Assembly (NCBI RefSeq): GCF_016924755.1 | Contig: NZ_JAFFJX010000017.1 | Coordinates: 1 to 64,000, forward strand | Length of the DNA: 64,000 nucleotides | From: Longitalea arenae | Lineage (GTDB): Bacteria; Bacteroidota; Bacteroidia; Chitinophagales; Chitinophagaceae | Direction of reading: 5' to 3' | Part shown: positions 25,640 to 34,600 of the stretch, in pieces | Layout: every line of letters begins with the position of its first letter | How positions within the stretch are numbered: position 1 is the stretch's first letter | Program-made: the position numbers and the translations under genes | The notes under the pieces: generated by a model | The model's input: only the letters and a program-made list of their open reading frames with translations | Told to the model about the DNA's origin: nothing | Database searches by the model: none

Positions 25640-26249
25640 ACTGGTTGATCCACGCTTTGAATGTTAAAAATGTTTGCCGGGCCGTATCGGCACTTGCTTC
25701 CTGGTCTTCTTTTCGCGTAAGCGCAAGCAGATAAGTGTGGAATTTATTCCACATTTCGGATGCATTTTCCCCATAACAAGTAAAAAACGAAAATCCCTTT
25801 CCGGCAGGAATTTCCGGCAATTGCGTCCTGATCATTTTCGCTATGATCATACCACCGAGGGTTGATCCCTCCAGCACGTATGCGGCTCCCAGCGCCCTTG
25901 CATAGCTGTCGATCACCGGTATATCAAGTTTTAGCTGCTGCTTCCGGATCTCCCCGCCAAGGTCCCGGATATCCTGCAGCAGCGCAGCTGATTTGCGGCG
26001 CTGTTCGATGTCCGGAATATGCTCTTTTTTCAAATATTGTTCCATCACGGGTTCAAGGGCGTGGTAGTAGCCATGGAACATCTTCAGCAACTGTATGTAC
26101 TGGTGCTGATGGCGAATATTTTTAATGATGCCGATCAATAGTTTCTCCAGCGCAGCATGTTCTGCTTTCGTGTGCAATTTTATGTATTCAGGAAATGAGA
26201 GATCTGTCACGTTCACTATTTGAGTTGCAAGATAATTCGAAGGCGTCAT
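25623..26249 (-). CDS. bphO: Biliverdin-forming heme oxygenase (BphO type)
   Basis: 208 residues, all-helical heme oxygenase fold. The likely proximal heme ligand is His31 in TKAEHAALEKL, and the distal helix carries LGAAYVLEGSTLGGMII (about 121-137) with the family GSxxGG pattern. It opens heme to biliverdin, CO and iron; biliverdin is the phytochrome chromophore. It is the first gene of the operon and overlaps the phytochrome start by 17 bp. The ATG at 26247-26249 fits a promoter box 25 bp upstream. The heme oxygenase and phytochrome pairing is well known, which supports both calls. Confidence 0.9.
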   Translation of the reverse strand: MTPSNYLATQIVNVTDLSFPEYIKLHTKAEHAALEKLLIGIIKNIRHQHQYIQLLKMFHGYYHALEPVMEQYLKKEHIPDIEQRRKSAALLQDIRDLGGEIRKQQLKLDIPVIDSYARALGAAYVLEGSTLGGMIIAKMIRTQLPEIPAGKGFSFFTCYGENASEMWNKFHTYLLALTRKEDQEASADTARQTFLTFKAWINQYEPVF

Positions 26250-26273
26250 TTAAAATCTGGCAGGTGAAATATT

Positions 26274-26281
26274 CAAAGATA
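26274..26281 (-). promoter_or_regulatory. Bacteroidetes -7 box for the phytochrome operon
   Basis: On the minus strand TATCTTTG matches TAnnTTTG exactly and lies about 25 bp before the heme oxygenase ATG, giving a leader of roughly 18 nt. I do not see a perfect -33 TTTG at the usual distance. Confidence 0.45.
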
Positions 26282-26448
26282 TAATATATAATCTTCGCTA
26301 TAGTCGCTAATGACGTTTTGTATGTCTTCATATATCCTGCAGTAGTGTACAGGTGCCCGTACAGAGGAGGTAATTTCTTAATCGATATCAAATTTCATAA
26401 GATGGTTTGCTACCAAAAAGGGCTTACCTTTTTATTAAATTTTAAGCC

Positions 26449-26742
26449 ATGATCATTGTACATGATATTTTTATCTGCAAACCAGGTAATGCCTCCAAAC
26501 TGGCCAAGCTGTTCAAGGAAGTGATGGCCGATAACCAGGAATTTGTGGATGTAATGACCGATATGACCGGCCAGTACAACAAAGTAATTATGGTAAGCAG
26601 ATACGATAGTCTCACCGCTTTCGACAAAAGCTGGGAAGACATGGGCAAGGATCCCGAAAAAGCAAAAAAGATGCAGGAAAAAATGGCCGGTTATACGGAA
26701 ATGTATTTGACGGGTTCAAGGGAAATCTACCGGGTCTGGTAA
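26449..26742 (+). CDS. Small dimeric alpha/beta-barrel protein (ABM/NIPSNAP-like)
   Basis: 97 residues with the strand-helix-strand pattern of ferredoxin-like dimeric barrels: MIIVHDIFICKPGNASKLAKLF, then VMTDMTGQYNKVIMVSRYDS, then a helical stretch DKSWEDMGKDPEKAKKM and a last strand YLTGSREIYRVW. Such proteins include monooxygenases of antibiotic biosynthesis and NIPSNAP-like proteins, but no catalytic residue can be named. It is divergent from the phytochrome operon and 82 bp upstream of the radical SAM gene. Confidence 0.6.
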   Translation: MIIVHDIFICKPGNASKLAKLFKEVMADNQEFVDVMTDMTGQYNKVIMVSRYDSLTAFDKSWEDMGKDPEKAKKMQEKMAGYTEMYLTGSREIYRVW

Positions 26743-26799
26743 TACCTGTCATGCCGGGCATCCAGCGCCTGAACAACACCTGGAACCGGTTTTTTAGCC

Positions 26800-26807
26800 T
26801 AATTTTG
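26800..26807 (+). promoter_or_regulatory. Bacteroidetes -7 box for the radical SAM gene
   Basis: TAATTTTG matches TAnnTTTG exactly, 17 bp before the TTG start at 26825. That would leave a very short leader of about 10 nt. No good -33 TTTG is seen upstream. Confidence 0.4.
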
Positions 26808-26824
26808 CAGCAAATTATTCGATC

Positions 26825-29023
26825 TTGAGCGTTCCTGTGTTTTTGATTACTCCGCCTTTTACGCAGCTTAATACTCCGTATCCGGCAACGGCTTACCTGA
26901 AGGGCTTTCTGAACACCAAAAATATCCGTTCTTTTCAGAGCGATCTTGGTATCGAGGTTACATTGGCCCTGTTCTGCCAGGAAGGGCTGCAGGAACTGTT
27001 CAACCGGATCAACCGGCTGAGCACAGCATTGTCTGACAATGCCGCCCGCATGCTGGCCATGCAGGAAGATTATATCTACACCATCAACGATGTGATCCTC
27101 TTTTTACAGGGGCACAATCCTACATTGGCGCACCGCATCTGCAAACGCGATTTTTTACCCGAAGCAAACCGTTTTGCGCAATTAGAAGAGCTCGACTGGG
27201 CTTTCGGTTCCATGGGAATACAGGACAAGGCCAAACACCTGGCCACTATGTACCTCGAAGATCTGAGCGATCTTATCAGCGAATGCGTGGACGAGCATTT
27301 TGGCTTCAGCCGCTATGCAGAAAAACTCGGCCGCTCAGCCAACAGCTTCGACGAACTGTACAATGCCCTTCAGCAGGAATATACTTTTATCGATGAGCTG
27401 CTCATCAGGTTGCTGAAAGCGCATATGGAAAACCTGCAACCCAAACTGGTGGCGCTCTCTGTTCCCTTTCCCGGCAACCTGTATACTTCGCTGCGCTGCG
27501 GACAATGGATCAAACAGCATTATCCCGGAGTGAAAGTGGCGATGGGCGGCGGTTTTGCCAATACTGAATTGCGTTCGCTCAGCGATCCGCGGGTATTTGA
27601 ATACTACGATTACATCACCCTCGACGATGGTGAAGCGCCCCTCGAACAACTGGTGAAACTGGTAGAAGACCAATGTACGGTGACGGAACTGAAAAGAACT
27701 TTTATCCTGCAGCATGGCGCCGTATCATACATCAACAACAACAGCTGCTCCGATTACAAACAATCACAGGTTGGCACACCCGATTACAGCGATTTCCTGC
27801 TTGATAAATATATTTCCGCCATAGAGGTGATAAACCCCATGCACCGCATGTGGAGCGATGGCCGGTGGAACAAACTCACCATGGCGCATGGCTGTTATTG
27901 GGGCAAATGCACCTTCTGCGATATCTCACTCGATTATATAAAAATTTATGAGCCGATAGCCGCTTCGCTATTGGTTGACCGCATGGAGGAAATGATGAAG
28001 CAGACAGGGCAGAATGGTTTTCACTTCGTGGATGAAGCAGCTCCTCCGGCGATGATGCGTGCACTGGCGCTCGAGATCATCCGGCGCAAACTGACGGTGA
28101 GCTGGTGGGCCAATGTGCGCTTTGAAAAAAGTTTTACCCGCGATCTCTGCCTGCTGCTGAAACATTCCGGCTGTATTGCTATTTCCGGGGGATTGGAAGT
28201 GGCGAGCGACCGCCTGCTCGCGCTTATTCAGAAAGGCATCACCGTAGCACAGGTGGCGCAGGTGAACCGGAACTTCACAGAAGCCGGCATCATGGTGCAT
28301 GCTTACCTGATGTATGGTTTTCCTACGCAAACCGAACAGGAAACGATCAATTCACTCGAAATGGTTCGGCAGATGTTCGCTGCCGGTGTGCTGCAGTCGG
28401 CTTTCTGGCATTTGTTCACTATGACTGTGCACAGTCCCGTTGGAATGGAACCAGAAAAATTCAAAGTGAAAAAAGCATCGGCCCTGGTAGGAAGTTTTGC
28501 CAACAATGACCTTGTACACATCGATGAAACCGGCGCCGACCATGAGGAATTTGCGTTTGGACTGAAGAAATCACTGTTCAATTACATGCATGGCATCGGG
28601 CTCAACGACCCGTTGCAAAAATGGTTCGATTTTAAAGTGCCCAAGACGAATATAGCGCCTGATCATATTCAGAAGGTCCTGGAACAGGATCTGTATACAG
28701 CGCCTAAACCTACTACCCGCATCGTATACCTGGGCAGGCCTCCGGTCGTAGAACATTTCACCAAAAGTAAAAAAGGCAATAGCTGGGAAATGACATCCCT
28801 TACCTTCCAGGATAAGCGCAGTAAGTACAGCATCAGTGTGGCCCGTGAACAGGGCGACTGGCTGGCTGACATGCTGAAGACGCTATCGGTAACGAATGCG
28901 AAAGTTCACACGTTACAGGATGTGATAGACAGTTACAAAGCCGCCGGACTGGAAGACTTTGAGCTCTTCTGGGACAATAAGCCGGTGAATACTTTGCACA
29001 AGGTGGGTTTGTTGAAGTTGTAA
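26825..29023 (+). CDS. B12-binding-domain radical SAM protein
   Basis: 732 residues. The N-terminal region (VFLITPPFTQLNTPYPATAY, then LVALSVPFPGNLYTSLRCGQ and KVAMGGGFANTELR) is a B12-binding-like Rossmann domain. The radical SAM part starts at about residue 350 with HGCYWGKCTFCDIS, in which the cysteines are spaced CX4CX2C instead of the usual CX3CX2C. It is followed by FHFVDEAAPP and GGLEVASDRLL, typical barrel strands. The substrate is unknown. The start codon is TTG; a GTG at 26837 is the alternative. It lies downstream of the small barrel protein and beside the phytochrome operon, but nothing shows a shared pathway. Confidence 0.85.
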   Translation: MSVPVFLITPPFTQLNTPYPATAYLKGFLNTKNIRSFQSDLGIEVTLALFCQEGLQELFNRINRLSTALSDNAARMLAMQEDYIYTINDVILFLQGHNPTLAHRICKRDFLPEANRFAQLEELDWAFGSMGIQDKAKHLATMYLEDLSDLISECVDEHFGFSRYAEKLGRSANSFDELYNALQQEYTFIDELLIRLLKAHMENLQPKLVALSVPFPGNLYTSLRCGQWIKQHYPGVKVAMGGGFANTELRSLSDPRVFEYYDYITLDDGEAPLEQLVKLVEDQCTVTELKRTFILQHGAVSYINNNSCSDYKQSQVGTPDYSDFLLDKYISAIEVINPMHRMWSDGRWNKLTMAHGCYWGKCTFCDISLDYIKIYEPIAASLLVDRMEEMMKQTGQNGFHFVDEAAPPAMMRALALEIIRRKLTVSWWANVRFEKSFTRDLCLLLKHSGCIAISGGLEVASDRLLALIQKGITVAQVAQVNRNFTEAGIMVHAYLMYGFPTQTEQETINSLEMVRQMFAAGVLQSAFWHLFTMTVHSPVGMEPEKFKVKKASALVGSFANNDLVHIDETGADHEEFAFGLKKSLFNYMHGIGLNDPLQKWFDFKVPKTNIAPDHIQKVLEQDLYTAPKPTTRIVYLGRPPVVEHFTKSKKGNSWEMTSLTFQDKRSKYSISVAREQGDWLADMLKTLSVTNAKVHTLQDVIDSYKAAGLEDFELFWDNKPVNTLHKVGLLKL

Positions 29024-29498
29024 ACGTTCTCCCTGCGATGCCGCGACGGGCCAAGACTGCAAACGTATAATTACGTATTACGAACTCATTTCTCTCTGGT
29101 AAATATACTCGCATAAGCGTACAGGCCATGCAGCTGACCGCAGGCCGCTCTTAACTGCACAAACAAAGTAAATAATGTAATAATATTCATGTAGCATTAA
29201 AGCAAGAGTATACACCTATGTGTAAATAAAAATAAATATTAAATTATATAAATGCTTTTGATTGTATGGTTTAATTAATATATTTGTTTTATATTCAATA
29301 GATGGGTGTGCAAACAGGAGTTCGTGAGCGTTATATTAGGATGAAAACCATCAGCAAGTGAGCGTGAATGTAGTCTAAACCATTTTTCAATAAATAAGAG
29401 TCAGCCAGTCTGTTGTTTTACTGGCAAATGTTTTTTCCCAGTTTCTTGTACCCGGCTATTGACAATTGGTTTAGTACTATTTTATATAATCCGTATTT
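29024..29498. other. Long AT-rich intergenic region and leader of the type A T9SS protein gene
   Basis: About 475 bp with no supported gene. It holds a textbook promoter at 29257-29286, implying a leader of about 200 nt. A seven-codon frame (ATG 29341, MKTISK then stop) lies in the leader but has no clear regulatory partner structure. Confidence 0.5.
29257..29286 (+). promoter_or_regulatory. Bacteroidetes promoter (TTTG, N18, TATATTTG)
   Basis: TTTG at 29257-29260, 18 bases, then TATATTTG at 29279-29286: both boxes match the Bacteroidetes primary sigma consensus with allowed spacing. It would drive the T9SS type A protein gene with a leader of about 200 nt. Confidence 0.6.
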
Positions 29499-31454
29499 AT
29501 GAAAAAAATTGTACTCATCCTATTGATGGCTAAGTGCGCATATGTGGGTTATTCCCAGGTTATAACACCCACCGTGCAGGGAAAGTTCGGGATAGACGCC
29601 GATGCACAATCGAACATGTTCGTCACTACTTCCAGCTCTTGTAATGATTGCGACGACTGGTTCTTCAAGCAAGTTCCCAATGGCAATAACAGTATGTTTG
29701 TGATCGACACCACAGGTGCCGGCGCAATCCTTGCGGGTTATCAGTCGAATGCAGCCACGAGAAACATTCCGTTCTACCGGAAGATGGGCTACCCTTCATT
29801 TTACCAAACAAATCAAAGGACTTTAATCGATGCCGTATTTGTCAGGGATTACCACGACCATGATCAAACGGCCTTTACTGCCGGCTCTAATAAGAACGGT
29901 GATAGTCCGGAAGACTGGACAGGCGAATCCAGTAATATGCTTTCCAAAAATGATATTCTGGACGTCTTCCTGCATTTAAGGCGGGAAGGCCCCAATTATA
30001 ATCCTACAGACCAACTCTGGCTTTTTGGCGCCGTTGCCATTGAAGGCACCAACGGCAGCCGCTGGTTCGATTTTGAGCTCTACCAGACAGATATATTTTA
30101 TACCCGCAGCACTTCCGGTTTTACCGGCTTTGGCCCTGACGCAGGACATACTGCCTGGAAATTTGATGCTGCCGGCAATGTAACGCAGGTAGGAGATATG
30201 ATCTTTGCAGCCAGTTACAGCGGCGGACTTGAATCCATTGAAGCGCGTATTTGGGTAGATGAAGCTGAATTATTAAATACAATACCGGCAACCTTCGATT
30301 GGACCGGCACCTTTGGTGGCGGTAAAACGCAATATGGCTACGCAGGCATTCAACCAAAGAACGGCGACCCTTTTTATTTTGGTGTCGAAAATGCCGCTCC
30401 TACCTGGGGCGGTCCATGGTGGGTGCCGCGCGCCAATGGCGGATTGGTACAGTCATATGCTACAGGCCAGTTTATGGAATTCGGGATCAATCTTACGGTG
30501 CTTGGCCTGGATCCTGTTAGTTTGATGGGAAAAACGCCCTGTGGCATACCATTCAGTAAAGTAATGGTTAAAACCCGAAGTTCAGAATCATTTACCTCTG
30601 AATTAAAAGACTTTATTGCACCTTTCGATCTCTTCTTACCACCAAGTGTAGACGTTGCGGCCGATATACCCGTCTTTTGCGGATCCTCAGGTGTGAGCAC
30701 TATCTCGGTTACCAATCCTTATTCTACGTCCATTTACAACTGGACGACAACCGATGGCTCCATTGCCGTTAATAACGGAACTTCTATAACAGTGGATCAA
30801 CCCGGTACTTATAAAGTTACGCAGGTGTTGGAGAACGATTGTCCTGCTTATGCAATCGACAGTGCAACCATTGTTTATGATCCGGCCTGTTCGGTGCTCG
30901 GCAATAATAGAATAACGGTTACCGGTTCGCTCAATAATGGCCTGGTCAATCTGGATTGGTCGGTGACATCTAATAAAAGTATCAAAAACTTTACTATTGA
31001 AAGAAGTACCGATGGGGTTCATTATACAGCTGCCGGCGAGCAGCATGCAGATCCGAAATTAACGTACAGCGCTTATAAGGCCACCGACGAAGTATTTGGC
31101 GTTAGATCATCCAGGATCTATTATCGAATAAAAGCAACCGGCTACAATGGGGAAGTGCAATACAGTAAAGCGGTAGAATTATCATTGACCGTAAATGCAT
31201 TATCCATGAAGTTGACGCCTAACCCGGTAAAGAATACATTATTCATAAATATTGCATCGCAGGCTGATAAAGATGTACAGGTGTTTATTTACGATATCAC
31301 CGGAAACCTGGTGCGGTCAACGAACACCCATGTTCAAAAAGGATTTTCAACTATTAAAATGAATGATTTCGATACCTGGGCAAAAGGTATGTACACGGTA
31401 AAAGTGGTGTCAGGCAGTGATGTGTTGGTGGAAAGAATGCTTTTGACAAAATAG
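29499..31454 (+). CDS. Large secreted protein with T9SS type A sorting domain
   Basis: 651 residues. Signal peptide MKKIVLILLMAKCAYVGYSQ. Residues about 28-380 form a large beta-rich domain I cannot name, with many Trp/Gly motifs (DDWFFKQVPNGNN, ENAAPTWGGPWWVPRANGG). About 385-465 is an Ig/PKD-like domain (YNWTTTDGSIAVNNGTSI). About 470-560 is a beta-sandwich like a Fn3-type domain (KNFTIERSTDGVHYTAAGE). The C-terminal 84 residues (MKLTPNPVKNTLFINI, VFIYDITGNLV, GMYTVKVVSG) are the type A sorting signal that sends the protein through the type IX system to the surface. Repeated Asn/Asp-Gly patterns suggest a structural or binding role. Confidence 0.8.
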   Translation: MKKIVLILLMAKCAYVGYSQVITPTVQGKFGIDADAQSNMFVTTSSSCNDCDDWFFKQVPNGNNSMFVIDTTGAGAILAGYQSNAATRNIPFYRKMGYPSFYQTNQRTLIDAVFVRDYHDHDQTAFTAGSNKNGDSPEDWTGESSNMLSKNDILDVFLHLRREGPNYNPTDQLWLFGAVAIEGTNGSRWFDFELYQTDIFYTRSTSGFTGFGPDAGHTAWKFDAAGNVTQVGDMIFAASYSGGLESIEARIWVDEAELLNTIPATFDWTGTFGGGKTQYGYAGIQPKNGDPFYFGVENAAPTWGGPWWVPRANGGLVQSYATGQFMEFGINLTVLGLDPVSLMGKTPCGIPFSKVMVKTRSSESFTSELKDFIAPFDLFLPPSVDVAADIPVFCGSSGVSTISVTNPYSTSIYNWTTTDGSIAVNNGTSITVDQPGTYKVTQVLENDCPAYAIDSATIVYDPACSVLGNNRITVTGSLNNGLVNLDWSVTSNKSIKNFTIERSTDGVHYTAAGEQHADPKLTYSAYKATDEVFGVRSSRIYYRIKATGYNGEVQYSKAVELSLTVNALSMKLTPNPVKNTLFINIASQADKDVQVFIYDITGNLVRSTNTHVQKGFSTIKMNDFDTWAKGMYTVKVVSGSDVLVERMLLTK

Positions 31455-31464
31455 ATCATTAAAC

Positions 31465-31499
31465 AAAGGGATGGGCTTCTTCTGGAAGCTCATCTCTTT
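31465..31499 (+). terminator. Terminator hairpin after the type A T9SS protein gene
   Basis: GGGATGGGCTTC (31468-31479) pairs with GAAGCTCATCTC (31485-31496) over a 5-base loop, with two G-U pairs. Flanking AAA and TTT extend the stem, and the right side continues TTTATC. It lies 10 bp after the stop codon. Confidence 0.65.
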
Positions 31500-31632
31500 A
31501 TCTAATAATAGCGCAATACAAACATACATGCTGTCGTTTTTTAATGTGTGTGCGTAGCACTCACTATTTGGTTACTGTCCGTTCACTGATAACCTGACAT
31601 GTCCTGTGAAAAGTTAAATCCATTTATCATCT

Positions 31633-34600
31633 ATGCAAAAAACTTTGCAGGTGCAAATACTAACTAAAGTATTGCTGCTGTTCCTTTCTGTACAACTTTT
31701 CTCTTATGGAGCACGGGCGCAGGTGTCAGGTACTTACACGATCAACTCCACGTTGCCTACAGGTGGCAGCAATTTCCAATCATTTACCGATGCGGTGGCT
31801 TTCATGCAGAACGGACTGAACGGCCCCATCACTTTTAATGTAGCGCCTAATACCGGGCCTTATAACGAACAGATCTACCTTGATAACAAGATCGGAACAA
31901 CGGCAGCCAACACCCTTACTTTTAATTGCAATGGTGTAACGCTGTCATTCATTTCAAACAATACCAATAACCGCGCTGGTATAAAGCTGGATAACATCAG
32001 CTATGTTACTTTTGATAAGATCCGGATCATACCTCAGGCAGCCGGTCAGTATGGATATGGCTTTCATTTGCTCAACAATGCCGATAATAATATTATCAGG
32101 AATTGCCGGATCATTCTTCCAACCGGTGCTACGCCCGGCAACAACGAAGGGATCGTGATCAATGGTAATCACGGCGCTGCCACCGCTGCAGGCACCAGCC
32201 TTTGCGATAATAACCTCATTCAAAACGATACCATTTCCGGCGGAAGAACGGGCATCACGCTCAACAGTGCGCCGGTTTCCGGAACGCCCGTATTCATGCA
32301 GGGAAATAAGATCCTCAACAATTTTATTTCCGACTCGTACAGTAACTGTATTCAATTAAATTATAATGAAAATGCCATCATAGATGGCAATGACCTGCAG
32401 GGTGGACCCCATGCCACGAATACGGTGGTGGGCGTTTACCTGCACCTGTTTGATCAGAACGTACAGGTGATCAATAACAGGATCCACAATTTTCATATTG
32501 ATGAATTTATCTGGGGCAGCAATATTTATGGTATTTTGAATTCGGCACAGGCAGTTGCCGGTAAAGAAAACCTCTTTGCAAACAATCTTATTTACGATTT
32601 CAGCTCAAACGGGATACAATACGGCATAGCCTCACGTTTTGCAACCGCTTCCTACTTTAATATATTTAACAATACGATTTCGCTGGACGATCAGAACATT
32701 TATGGCCAGGAGTGCAATGGGATCTATTTTGGCGATGTTAGTAATGTGAATGTGTTTAATAATATCATCACCATATCAAGACCTACCAGCGACTGGAACT
32801 ATTGTATTACCCTTGAAAAAATGATGCCGGGGCTTAGCTGTAAACGGAATGTGTACTATGTGACCGGTTCCGATTTTTCCAATGCAGTTGCCTCGCTGTC
32901 GAATGTGGACCTGAAATTATTATCCGACTGGCAAAAGGCGAGTGGGCAGGATTATTCATCGGTGTACATGCACCCCCAGTACACCAATCTGGCCGCATCC
33001 AATTTTGTGCCTACAGCGCAGCCAATTGATAACATGGCGCTGTTGGTAAATCTTACTACTGATATTGCAGGCGCAACACGTAGTTCGCTCAATCCCGATC
33101 CTGGTTGTTATGAGTTTGTAACGCCTGCCTGTCAAACCCCGGTAGTTCCCGGAACCACTACTGTATTACCCGATTCCATATTATGTTACGGCCCGCAAAT
33201 AGCGTTGGGATTAACAGGTAATTCCTGGGGTGTTGGCCAAACCTATACCTGGCAAAGTGCTACCACGGCAAATGGAACCTATACCAATATTAGCAGCGGC
33301 GTTGCCTATCCGTCAATGGAATTACTGCCGGCAACCACCTTATATTACCGGGCTGCTGTAACCTGCCTTGGCGACACGAAGTATTCTGCGCCTATCCGCG
33401 TGGTCGTGAATACCAAGCTATCTGCCGGTACATACACGATCAATTCAGCGCAACCTACCGGCGGCATTAACTTTAATTCATTCAACGATGCGGTACTGGC
33501 CATGCAATGCGGGATCACCGGATCCATCGTGTTCAATGTAGCGCCTGGTACCTATAATGAGCAGGTAATTATTCCTGCCGTTGCTACTTCGCCCACACAA
33601 ACAGTCACCTTCAGAGGTAATGGGGCAACACTCGCATTTGCGGCTACCAACGCCAATGAAAGAGCCGTATTAAAATTGAATGGTACTGATTATGTGACCA
33701 TTGATAGCTTACGGATAAATGTAATGGGCACATCATTTGGTTTTGGCATACAGTTGATGGGCGATGCGGATCATAACACCATCCAGCACTGCACCGTTTC
33801 CCTGGGTACCAATGTAACCGCTACCGGTTATGCCGGCATAGTAATGAACAACAGCGCGACAAACCCCATAGATTTTTCCGGCTTTTCTTACTGCGACAGC
33901 AATACAATAGTGAACAATACCATCACTGGTGGTTATTATGGCATAACCCATACATCCCGCACCGCCCTTGCGCCTTCACCCATCCCTTCAGGGAATATTA
34001 TTAGTGGAAATAAAATAACCGATGCCTGTGGCTTTGGCATTTATCTGGACGGCGTAGCAAAAACAGTGGTCGACAGCAATGAGATCAGCCAGCAGGCCCG
34101 TACGGTTTTTACCAATTTTAACGGCATTTATGTTAAACAATCCGTGTCATTTGGTATTACGCCTAACGGCAACCAGATCACCAGGAACAGGATCCATAAC
34201 CTGATAAATGGTGGTAAAGTAACGACCGTAGAAACGCACGGTATTCACTTTGAAACGGTGGCGGGTATGCCTGCTTCTCCGAACATCGTTGCCAACAACC
34301 TGCTGTATAACTTCAGAGGCGTTGGGAACCAGTACGGTGTTTATTCCAGGAATACAAATAACCTGAAGATCTACCACAACACCATTTCACTGGAAGATTC
34401 CACAGGCACTACCGTTGCCGCTATCGTAACCCGCGGGTACGGGGTCCTGGGTAACCTGACGGTTAACAATGAATTCAGGAATAACAATGTGATCATCAGA
34501 AGGGGAGGACTCGGAACAAAAACCGGTATCTTCATCGCTGGAAGGGATAGTGCCCTTAAAGCAGATCACAATAATTATGTAATTGCTGCAGACAGTGGTA

